From the NCBI GenBank assembly GCA_022704925.1, contig JAKJFK010000107.1, positions 1 through 6,105 on the forward strand: a DNA stretch of 6,105 nt. Reading direction: 5' to 3'. The translations under genes were made by a program, and so were the position numbers. Shown here in pieces: positions 1 to 5,106 of this stretch. This stretch comes from a candidate division TA06 bacterium (lineage in GTDB: Bacteria; Ratteibacteria; UBA8468; MWAK01). Every line of letters starts with the position of its first letter. The first letter of the stretch is position 1. A model generated the notes under the pieces. That model worked only from the letters and a program-made list of their open reading frames with translations, was not told the DNA's origin and did no database searches.

Positions 1-243
1 TTGCGGCGGCTGGTGGTCCCCTTTCCGGTCTTCGCCCCGCCCCCGGTCTGCCGTCTCTGCGGGGAGTGCGTCCGGATCTGCCCGGTCCGGCCCAGGGCGG
101 TCGAGCTCGCCGGCGGCCGCCCGGTCCTGCACCGCGCCCGCTGCATCCAGTGTTACTGCTGCCACGAAATGTGCCCGGCCCGGGCCATCAGCCTGTCGCG
201 CCTGCCGCTGCGCCGGATCTGGCTCGGGCTCAAGAAAGGTTGA
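1..243 (+). CDS. DUF362-type protein, C-terminal 2x[4Fe-4S] ferredoxin domain (5' partial)
   Basis: Only the last 80 codons are visible; the frame is open to the left edge, so the TTG at position 1 is probably an internal leucine and not a start. Two complete [4Fe-4S] binding motifs of the form CxxCxxCxxxCP are seen: C17, C20, C23, C27 and C48, C51, C54, C58 (numbered from the first visible codon), with an extra cysteine at 53. The spacing, the linker with GGRPVLHRARC, the CIQCYCCHEMCP second motif and the short basic tail after it match the ferredoxin domain at the C-terminus of DUF362 family proteins, in which an N-terminal DUF362 domain precedes the clusters. The role is presumably cytoplasmic electron transfer; the substrate of the DUF362 part is unknown. 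It converges on the transporter gene with 16 nt between stop codons. The alternative is another two-cluster ferredoxin-fused oxidoreductase; the upstream sequence would settle it. Confidence 0.8.
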   Translation: MRRLVVPFPVFAPPPVCRLCGECVRICPVRPRAVELAGGRPVLHRARCIQCYCCHEMCPARAISLSRLPLRRIWLGLKKG

Positions 244-259
244 GAGGCCGGGGAAAAGG

Positions 260-994
260 TCAGAAGAGAAGCTTGACGGCCGCGGCGGCCGTGAGCAGCT
301 GGACGATTCGGTTGAAGGGCCGCTCCGGGATGACCCGCAGCAGCAGGATTCCCGCCAGCGCGCCCGCGCCGACCAGGGGAAAGAGCATCAGGTTGAAACG
401 CAGCGAATCCGGGTTGATCAGCCCCAGGCTGACGCTGAACGGGACCTTGAACCAGTTGAGGATCATGTAGTACCAGGCGCCGGTTCCCACGAACTCGTTC
501 TTGGGCAGGCGCAGGGAGAGGAAGTAGACGGCCAGGATCGAGCTGGCGGCGTTGGCCAGCATGGTGGTGACCCCGGCCAGGATGCCGATGACCGCGCTGA
601 AGAGCCAGTGGGTCGGTATCGGGGCGTCGGGCCGCCGGCTGCGCCAGAGATGGACGGCCAGCATGGCCAGTACGATCAGGCCGATCAGCGGCTTGAGCTG
701 GCGGTCATCGATTCGCCCCATCAGCCGGTAGCCGAGCACCACGCCGGCCGCCGCCCAGGGGGCCAGGCGGAGCAGGTGCTTCCAGACCGCCTGGCGGTGG
801 TAGTAGGCGACCGCGAAGATGTCGGCGAAGATGAGCATCGGCAGCACGATGCCGGTGGAGGTCTTGGCCCCGAGGATGTCGGCCATCAGCGGGATGGCCA
901 GCATGCCCAGGCCGGGCAGGCCGGTCTTGGAGATTCCGAACATCAGGGCGGCCAGCCCGGCCGTTATCCAGCCGGCGGCGGAGATCTCGATCAT
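260..994 (-). CDS. TSUP family (TauE/SafE-type) membrane transporter
   Basis: This is a 244-residue, strongly hydrophobic protein with about eight predicted membrane segments, the usual size for the TSUP family (Pfam TauE/SafE). Family hallmarks are the N-terminal GISKTGLPGLG at residues 20-30 and the second-half motif TTMLANAASSILAVYFL at 143-159, followed by the LPKNEFVGTGAW region. These reflect the two inverted repeat halves, each with a polar break. TSUP proteins move sulfur compounds (sulfite, sulfoacetate, taurine-derived or thiosulfate) or other organic anions across the inner membrane. No sulfur gene lies nearby, so the substrate cannot be assigned. The frame stays open upstream to a GTG at 1045, but I choose the ATG at 994: it has a GGGAG ribosome site six bases upstream, and a good promoter places transcription start near 1029, inside the longer version. 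The gene is divergent from the phosphoesterase gene and appears monocistronic. Confidence 0.88.
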   Translation of the reverse strand: MIEISAAGWITAGLAALMFGISKTGLPGLGMLAIPLMADILGAKTSTGIVLPMLIFADIFAVAYYHRQAVWKHLLRLAPWAAAGVVLGYRLMGRIDDRQLKPLIGLIVLAMLAVHLWRSRRPDAPIPTHWLFSAVIGILAGVTTMLANAASSILAVYFLSLRLPKNEFVGTGAWYYMILNWFKVPFSVSLGLINPDSLRFNLMLFPLVGAGALAGILLLRVIPERPFNRIVQLLTAAAAVKLLF

Positions 995-996
995 GT

Positions 997-1025
997 TTGT
1001 CTCCCGGTGCGGGATGCCATATAAT
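997..1025 (+). promoter_or_regulatory. Sigma70-like promoter for the phosphoesterase/TPR operon
   Basis: TTGTCT (997-1002) and a perfect TATAAT (1020-1025) are 17 bases apart on the plus strand, a four-of-six and a six-of-six match to the consensus. Transcription would start near 1032, giving a leader of about 85 nt before the GTG at 1117. The -35 box abuts the TSUP start codon. Competing candidates for the same genes are the tandem TATAAT boxes at 1095-1106, which lack a good -35. Confidence 0.4.
1001..1005 (-). promoter_or_regulatory. Ribosome binding site of the TSUP gene
   Basis: On the minus strand GGGAG lies six bases before the ATG at 994. It decides the start: the in-frame GTG at 1045, 17 codons upstream, has no comparable site, and the extra residues would precede the first membrane helix without matching the family. 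Confidence 0.6.
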
Positions 1026-1035
1026 GGAAGCAATA

Positions 1036-1064
1036 ATTCTAACACCGTTGTCCCGGCCGGTCAA
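1036..1064 (-). promoter_or_regulatory. Sigma70-like promoter for the TSUP gene
   Basis: On the minus strand, TTGACC (plus-strand 1059-1064) and TAGAAT (1036-1041) are separated by exactly 17 bases. Each hexamer matches the consensus at five of six positions. Transcription would begin near 1029, giving a leader of roughly 35 nt before the ATG at 994. The match is seen by eye only; promoter strength and sigma factor preference in this organism are not known. Confidence 0.55.
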
Positions 1065-1092
1065 ACCCCGGATTTTGATTATTTTAATAACG

Positions 1093-1106
1093 ATTATAAT
1101 TATAAT
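1093..1106. repeat. 14-bp perfect palindrome with tandem TATAAT boxes in an AT-rich island
   Basis: ATTATAATTATAAT is its own reverse complement and sits in an almost GC-free stretch (about 1072-1110) within otherwise GC-rich DNA. It holds TATAAT at 1095-1100 and 1101-1106 on the plus strand, and the same hexamer twice on the minus strand. It could be -10 elements, an operator for a dimeric regulator, or a helix-unwinding element. The nearest -35-like sequence, TTGATT at 1075-1080, lies 14 or 20 bases away from the two plus-strand boxes, which is not ideal spacing. Confidence 0.45.
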
Positions 1107-1116
1107 TTAAGAAACC

Positions 1117-1851
1117 GTGGACCGTTCCCTGGTGCTCCTGGCCGACATCCACGCCAACCTCGAGGCGCTGCACGCGGTGTTGCGCGCCACCGAAGCGGAG
1201 GCGGCCGATTATTTCTGCCTGGGCGACGCGGTCGGGTACGGGGCCAATCCGGCCGAGTGCCTGAAATTGCTGCGCGATTCGGGCGTGCCGCTGGTGGCCG
1301 GCAACCATGACCGGGCGGTACGGCACCCGGGCCTGACTTCGATCTTCACCCCGGAGGCGCGCCAGGCCGTCTTCTGGACGATCGAGCACCTCTTTCCGGC
1401 CGACCGGGATCAGCTGGACGGGCTTCCCGGCACCGTCGCCCGGGATGGCCTCCGTTTCGTTCACGCCGGGCCGCTGGAGCCGGAGACCTGGCCCTACCTG
1501 GTTGAGGAAGCGGAGCTGACCGCGAACCTGCGGGCGCTGGCGCCGGGCGAAATCTGCTTCTTTGGCCATACCCACCGGCCCGGCCTCTACGAGTGGCGGG
1601 CCGGCCGGTTTGCCGCCCGTTCCCTGGAGGGAACGGTCCGGCTGGACCCGGGGGCCAGCTACCTGGTCAATCCGGGCAGCGTCGGTCAGCCGCGCGACGG
1701 CGATCCCCGGGCCGCTTACCTGGTCTTCGATCCGGCGGCGCGCACGGTGCGCCTCGAGCGGGTCAGTTATGACGTGGCCGCCGCCCAGGAGAAGATCCTC
1801 CGGGCCGGGCTGCCGGAAGCGCTGGCCCGGCGGCTGGCGTTTGGTTATTAG
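1117..1851 (+). CDS. Calcineurin-like metallophosphoesterase (YfcE-like superfamily)
   Basis: This 244-residue protein is a single-domain member of the calcineurin-like phosphoesterase superfamily, which hydrolyses phosphomonoesters or phosphodiesters at a two-metal site. The metal-binding motifs are complete and in order: DIHANLEAL (D10, H12), GDAVGYG (D37), GNHD (N63, H64), FVHAGP (H116) and FGHTHRP (H151, H153). The segment NPGSVGQPRDGDPRAAY at residues 185-201 is typical of the cytoplasmic YfcE-like branch; there is no signal peptide or membrane helix. The start is a GTG: an in-frame TAA at 1108-1110 excludes anything longer, and the first codons lead straight into the first beta strand. 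The ribosome site is poor (only AAGAAA nearby). The membrane TPR gene follows after 21 nt, so the two are probably co-transcribed. The natural substrate cannot be told from sequence; this branch often ends up annotated only as metallophosphatase. Confidence 0.9.
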   Translation: MDRSLVLLADIHANLEALHAVLRATEAEAADYFCLGDAVGYGANPAECLKLLRDSGVPLVAGNHDRAVRHPGLTSIFTPEARQAVFWTIEHLFPADRDQLDGLPGTVARDGLRFVHAGPLEPETWPYLVEEAELTANLRALAPGEICFFGHTHRPGLYEWRAGRFAARSLEGTVRLDPGASYLVNPGSVGQPRDGDPRAAYLVFDPAARTVRLERVSYDVAAAQEKILRAGLPEALARRLAFGY

Positions 1852-1858
1852 CGGGCGG

Positions 1859-1868
1859 GGAGGGGAGG
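1859..1868 (+). promoter_or_regulatory. Double Shine-Dalgarno site before the TPR membrane gene
   Basis: GGAGG occurs twice in tandem, at 1859-1863 and 1864-1868, nine and four bases before the ATG at 1873. The first copy has the better spacing. This is a much stronger site than that of the upstream phosphoesterase gene and supports the ATG start. Confidence 0.6.
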
Positions 1869-1872
1869 GCAA

Positions 1873-2586
1873 ATGGGCGGCGGTTTCTTCCAGGGCATCA
1901 TTCTGGCGGGCCTGCTGCTGGTCATGGGGATCCAGGGCTGGTACCTGGTCAGCCTGAAACTCGAGGGCGAGATCGGCTGGTGGCGTTTCGCGGCCGTACT
2001 CGTCTCCTTCGCGCCGGGCATACTGGTGGCGGCTCTCAGCCTGCCGGGCGGCGGCGGGGAGACCATTTCTTCCCTGCCCTGGCCGGTCAACCTGGCCGCG
2101 CTCTTCCTGCCGCTGATCTGCCTGGGAATATTCCGGTCGCTGGAGAATCGTTACGGTCTGCGGCGCGAGGCGGAATGGTGCCTGAGGGAGATCGGGGTCT
2201 GGAAGGCCACCCTGCTCAAGGATCCCGGCCACGTCGGCGCCCTGGTGATGCTGGGCGACCTCTATCTCCGTCTCGGCGAGCGGGAGAAGGCGGCCGAGTA
2301 TTACCACCAGGCCCTCGAATTAAAACCGCAGGACCCGGCCATTCAGAAGAAGATCGAATTCCTGGAGAAGAAGATGGAGCTGGTGCCCGCCTTCACCCGG
2401 GAAGACCTGGGCGTGGTCGGGAAGGAACTGAAGCGCCTGCCGCTTTACCTGCTGGGCGCAACCGGGGCCGTCCTGCTGATCATTCTTTTCGTCTTCCTGC
2501 TCAGCGTCCTGCCGCCGGCAGCCGTCTTCGTCCTGGTCGTCCTGGTTCCGATCATCCTGCTCGGCGTCTGGCTGCTCCGCTCCTGA
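1873..2586 (+). CDS. Five-helix membrane protein with a central TPR motif
   Basis: I do not recognise a named family for this 237-residue protein. Three hydrophobic segments are visible near the N-terminus (about residues 6-26, 38-57 and 72-88). A soluble section of about 100 residues follows, then two close C-terminal helices (about 190-211 and 214-235). The soluble part carries one good tetratricopeptide repeat at 121-154, with the expected pattern LGDLY, G135, A140, Y144, A147 and P152. After it comes a charged helix (157-170, KKIEFLEKKMEL) that may cap the repeat or form a short coiled coil. TPR units bind partner proteins, so a membrane-anchored scaffold is a reasonable inference, though one repeat alone is little. 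The short gap after the metallophosphoesterase suggests joint expression and perhaps membrane recruitment of that enzyme. The gene converges on the GlmU-like gene, with 10 nt between stop codons. Confidence 0.8.
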   Translation: MGGGFFQGIILAGLLLVMGIQGWYLVSLKLEGEIGWWRFAAVLVSFAPGILVAALSLPGGGGETISSLPWPVNLAALFLPLICLGIFRSLENRYGLRREAEWCLREIGVWKATLLKDPGHVGALVMLGDLYLRLGEREKAAEYYHQALELKPQDPAIQKKIEFLEKKMELVPAFTREDLGVVGKELKRLPLYLLGATGAVLLIILFVFLLSVLPPAAVFVLVVLVPIILLGVWLLRS

Positions 2587-2588
2587 CC

Positions 2589-2607
2589 CGGCCGATTCAT
2601 CCGGCCG
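2589..2607. terminator. Possible bidirectional hairpin between convergent genes
   Basis: CGGCCG at 2589-2594 and CGGCCG at 2602-2607 can form a six-base-pair all-GC stem with a seven-base loop. It is centred on the 10-nt gap between the converging TPR-protein and GlmU-like genes and overlaps the stop codon of the latter. No T-tract follows on either strand, so it is not a standard intrinsic terminator. In GC-rich DNA such a short stem can arise by chance. Confidence 0.25.
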
Positions 2608-3865
2608 TCCGCCGCACCGCCTTCAGCCTCTCCTCGCGGGTCAGTTCGTGCGTCTGCCGGATGAGCGTCTCCATCTCCGGGCTCAATTCGACCTTCCGGC
2701 GCGACATGGCCAGGCGCGCGGTCTCCAGCTGGGCGTTCAGGCTGTACTTCAGGAACTTGCCCTCGATGAACCAGCAGAAGGAGGGGACATATTTGGGCGG
2801 CAGGCTGCCGCTGCCGACCACGTTGCACATTACCCCCAGCACGGTGCCGGTGTTGAGCAGGGTGCCGATGCCGGTCTTGGTGTGGTCGCCGATGAAGGAG
2901 CCGACCTTGGTGCTGCCGGTGTCGACCGGCTTGCCCTGCAGGTAAACGGTTACGCTGCCGTAGTCGTTCTTCAGGTCACTGTTGGTCGTGAAGGCGCCCA
3001 GGTTGACCCATTCCCCCACGAAGGCGTGGCCGAGGAAGCCGTCATGATACTTGTTGGAGTATCCCTGGATGATGCTCTCCTCGACCTCGCCGCCCACCCG
3101 GCAGACCGGGCCGATCGAGGTGCCTTCCCGGATCTTGGCCGACCCGGTGATCAGGGTGCCGGGCCCGATGTAGCAGGGACCCTCCAGGCGCGAAAACGGA
3201 AAGATTTCGGCCCCGGCGTCGATGGTGACCGGGCCGTGTTCGGTATCCAGGACCACGCCCGGGTGCACCCGGGCCCCGGCGGCCAGGTAGACCCGGCCGG
3301 GATCCCCGAAGATGACCGACTGGGGGTGGAACTCGCCTTCGAGGCCGCTCTTTCCCGCGAGCTGGAAATCGGTCCGGATGGCGTCGGGATTGTGGTTGAT
3401 CAGGTCCCAGGGGTGGCGGATCAGCTTGAGCTCGACCTCCCGGCGCGGGAGTTTTTCGACGGCCGCCGCCAGGAAGCCGTTCCAGGTCTGGGCCGGAAGC
3501 GCGGCGGCCGTCTCCGGCCGCAGCCGGAGATAAGCCAGGTCGCCGCCGGCGAAGGCGGCCTCCTCCGGGCCGGTTGCCGGGATGCCGGGCGGTTCCGCCA
3601 GCCAGCGGCCGTTGACCAGGAGCATCGGCTCGGGGCCGGCCTGGAAGGGAGCGTCGGTTTCGATGGTCCCGGCGCCGGGATGCTCCCGGCGCCAGAGGGC
3701 GGCCAGCCCGGGCCGGAGCGCCGCGGCCGGGAGCCCGGCTCCGAAGTGGCGCCTGATCTTCTCGTAGAGCGTGGTCGCCCCGCAGCGCAGGCCGAAGACC
3801 GGCCGCAGGTAGGTCAGCGGGTAAAGGGCCTGGAAACCGTCATCCTCGAAGATGATGGTCCTCAT
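2597..3865 (-). CDS. Alternative GlmU-like sugar nucleotidyltransferase / left-handed beta-helix acyltransferase
   Basis: This 422-residue protein resembles the alternative bacterial GlmU type (TIGR03991), predicted to form UDP-GlcNAc from glucosamine-1-phosphate by acetylation and uridylylation. The N-terminal domain (about 1-150) begins [11 protein letters not shown] and carries PLTYLRPVFGLRCG (16-29) and K36 in place of the classical GlmU glycine-rich signature; MLLVNGRWL is at 81-89. A linker, HPWDLINHNPDAIRTDF (151-167), leads to a left-handed beta-helix (about 180-355) of hexapeptide-like turns with the signature stretches NLGAFTTNSDLKNDYG (288-303) and IGDHTKTGIGTLLNTGTVLG (325-344). 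A C-terminal helical tail follows the SFCWF segment. The ATG overlaps the ackA stop as ATGA, and AGGAG lies six bases upstream. A related sugar-1-phosphate nucleotidyltransferase with another substrate is possible; the family call is from remembered motifs, not a search. Confidence 0.82.
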   Translation of the reverse strand: MRTIIFEDDGFQALYPLTYLRPVFGLRCGATTLYEKIRRHFGAGLPAAALRPGLAALWRREHPGAGTIETDAPFQAGPEPMLLVNGRWLAEPPGIPATGPEEAAFAGGDLAYLRLRPETAAALPAQTWNGFLAAAVEKLPRREVELKLIRHPWDLINHNPDAIRTDFQLAGKSGLEGEFHPQSVIFGDPGRVYLAAGARVHPGVVLDTEHGPVTIDAGAEIFPFSRLEGPCYIGPGTLITGSAKIREGTSIGPVCRVGGEVEESIIQGYSNKYHDGFLGHAFVGEWVNLGAFTTNSDLKNDYGSVTVYLQGKPVDTGSTKVGSFIGDHTKTGIGTLLNTGTVLGVMCNVVGSGSLPPKYVPSFCWFIEGKFLKYSLNAQLETARLAMSRRKVELSPEMETLIRQTHELTREERLKAVRRTAG

Positions 3866-5106
3866 TTCCGTCTCCTTTTCTTTGAGGCGGCCGGTCCGAT
3901 GGCGTTTCCCGGCCGCCGGCTGGCGATTTCGTAGGCGTCTCCGGCGATGCGCAGCTCTTCGTTGGTCGGGATGATGTAGACCCGGATCGGCGCGCCCGGC
4001 GCGCTGATCTCCCCCTCGACCGCCCGGGTCAGCCGGTTGCGCTTTTCGTCCAGCCGGATGCCCAGACCCTCGAGTCCCTGCAGGGTGAGGGTCCGGATGA
4101 GCGGGTTGTTTTCGCCGATGCCGCCGGTGAAGATGATCGCGTCGGTCCGGCCCAGCACGGCCAGGTAGGCGCCCAGGTACTTGCGCAGCCGGTAGCAGAA
4201 GATGTCGATGGCCAGGGCGGCCCGCGGATCGCCCCCTTCCCGCAGGGCGACCAGGTTGCGCATGTCGTTGCTCTGGCCCGACAGCCCGAGCAGGCCGCTC
4301 TGCTTGTTCAGGATGTTATTGATTTCCTTGGGGTTGTAACCCTTGTCGGCCAGGTAAAAGATGATGGCCGGGTCCAGGTCGCCGGAACGGGTTCCCATGA
4401 CCAGCCCCTCCAGGGGCGTCAGGCCCATGCTGGTGTCGACCGACCGGCCCTGTTCGATGGCCGTGATGCTGCAGCCGTTGCCCAGGTGGCAGGTGATCAG
4501 GTTCAGTTCCGTTTTGTCCCTTTTCAGGATTTCGGCCAGGCGCCTGGCCACGTAGCGGTGCGAGGTGCCGTGGAAGCCGTAGCGTTTGATCCGGTACCGG
4601 TGGTAGAAATGGTGGGGGATGGCGTAAAGGGCCGCCTTGTCGGGTATGGTGGTGTGAAAGGCGGTGTCGAAGCTGGCGGTCTGCACGGCCCCGGGCAGGA
4701 ACTTGCGGGCGGCCCGGATGCCCATCAGGTTGGGCGGGTTGTGCAGGGGGGCCAGGTCGGCGTACTTGCGGATCTTGGCCATTACCCGCGGGGTGATCAG
4801 GACCGAGCCGGTGAACTCCTCGCCTCCGTGTACCACCCGGTGGCCGACGGCGGCTATTTCGTTCCGGGAGGCCACCACCCCGGTCTCCGGATCGGTGATG
4901 CTTCGGATGATCAGGTTGAGGCCGGCTTCGTGGTCCGGGACCCGCGTTTTGATCTCAACTTCGCCGCGGCCGCTCTTCTGCCGGAAGGGAGAAATCTCCT
5001 CCCCGATCTTCTCGAGCAGGCCCCGGGCGATCACCTCGGACCGGGGCATCTCGAAGAGCTGGTACTTGATCGAGGAACTCCCGGAGTTGATAACCAGTAC
5101 CTTCAT
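3862..5106 (-). CDS. ackA: Acetate kinase
   Basis: Acetate kinase (EC 2.7.2.1) is a cytoplasmic enzyme of the ASKHA fold that converts acetyl phosphate and ADP to acetate and ATP, and the reverse. The 414-residue sequence holds every family signature: [12 protein letters not shown] (7-18), GHRVVHGG (88-95), PLHNPP (120-125), FDTAFH (146-151), YGFHGTSH (176-183), CHLGNG (206-211), GTRSGDLDP (238-246), FTGGIGEN (326-333) and TNEEL (381-385). Residues matching the known catalytic set of the Methanosarcina enzyme are present with an offset of one: N7, R90, H122, D147, H179, R240 and E383. It is slightly longer than the usual 400 or so residues because of a basic tail ending KKRRRK. The ATG overlaps the pta stop as ATGA, with AGGAG eight bases upstream; the stop overlaps the GlmU-like start in the same way. 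It should be intact and active. Confidence 0.97.
   Translation of the reverse strand: MKVLVINSGSSSIKYQLFEMPRSEVIARGLLEKIGEEISPFRQKSGRGEVEIKTRVPDHEAGLNLIIRSITDPETGVVASRNEIAAVGHRVVHGGEEFTGSVLITPRVMAKIRKYADLAPLHNPPNLMGIRAARKFLPGAVQTASFDTAFHTTIPDKAALYAIPHHFYHRYRIKRYGFHGTSHRYVARRLAEILKRDKTELNLITCHLGNGCSITAIEQGRSVDTSMGLTPLEGLVMGTRSGDLDPAIIFYLADKGYNPKEINNILNKQSGLLGLSGQSNDMRNLVALREGGDPRAALAIDIFCYRLRKYLGAYLAVLGRTDAIIFTGGIGENNPLIRTLTLQGLEGLGIRLDEKRNRLTRAVEGEISAPGAPIRVYIIPTNEELRIAGDAYEIASRRPGNAIGPAASKKRRRK
3872..3876 (-). promoter_or_regulatory. Ribosome binding site of the GlmU-like gene, inside the ackA coding end
   Basis: On the minus strand AAAAGGAGA (core AGGAG) stands six bases before the ATG at 3865. 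It is read in the ackA frame as the codons AAA AGG AGA, part of the Lys/Arg tail of acetate kinase. With the ATGA stop/start overlap this indicates translational coupling. Confidence 0.65.

Noticed and set aside
1-3. TTG at position 1 as a true start of a small stand-alone ferredoxin
   Set aside because: No upstream sequence is visible, the frame is open at the edge, and the domain looks like the C-terminus of a DUF362 protein.
276-292. Inverted repeat ACGGCCG-CGG-CGGCCGT near the 3' end of the TSUP gene, considered as a terminator
   Set aside because: It lies inside the coding sequence (an Ala/Val run), before the stop codon, and is followed only by a mixed pyrimidine stretch and no T-tract. 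GC-rich alanine codons give such palindromes by chance.
995-1045. Upstream GTG (1045) as the TSUP start, giving 261 residues
   Set aside because: The added residues do not fit the family, the site lacks a good Shine-Dalgarno, and the best promoter would start RNA downstream of it near 1029.
1084-2307. A 407-codon minus-strand open frame opposite the phosphoesterase and TPR genes
   Set aside because: Its translation is low-complexity, rich in Arg, Gln, Pro and Gly, with no recognisable motif. It overlaps two well-supported plus-strand genes and is a typical GC-rich antisense shadow.
2648-3934. A 428-codon plus-strand open frame opposite the GlmU-like gene
   Set aside because: It mirrors the codon pattern of the real minus-strand gene, has no family motif, and crosses into ackA without its own ribosome site.
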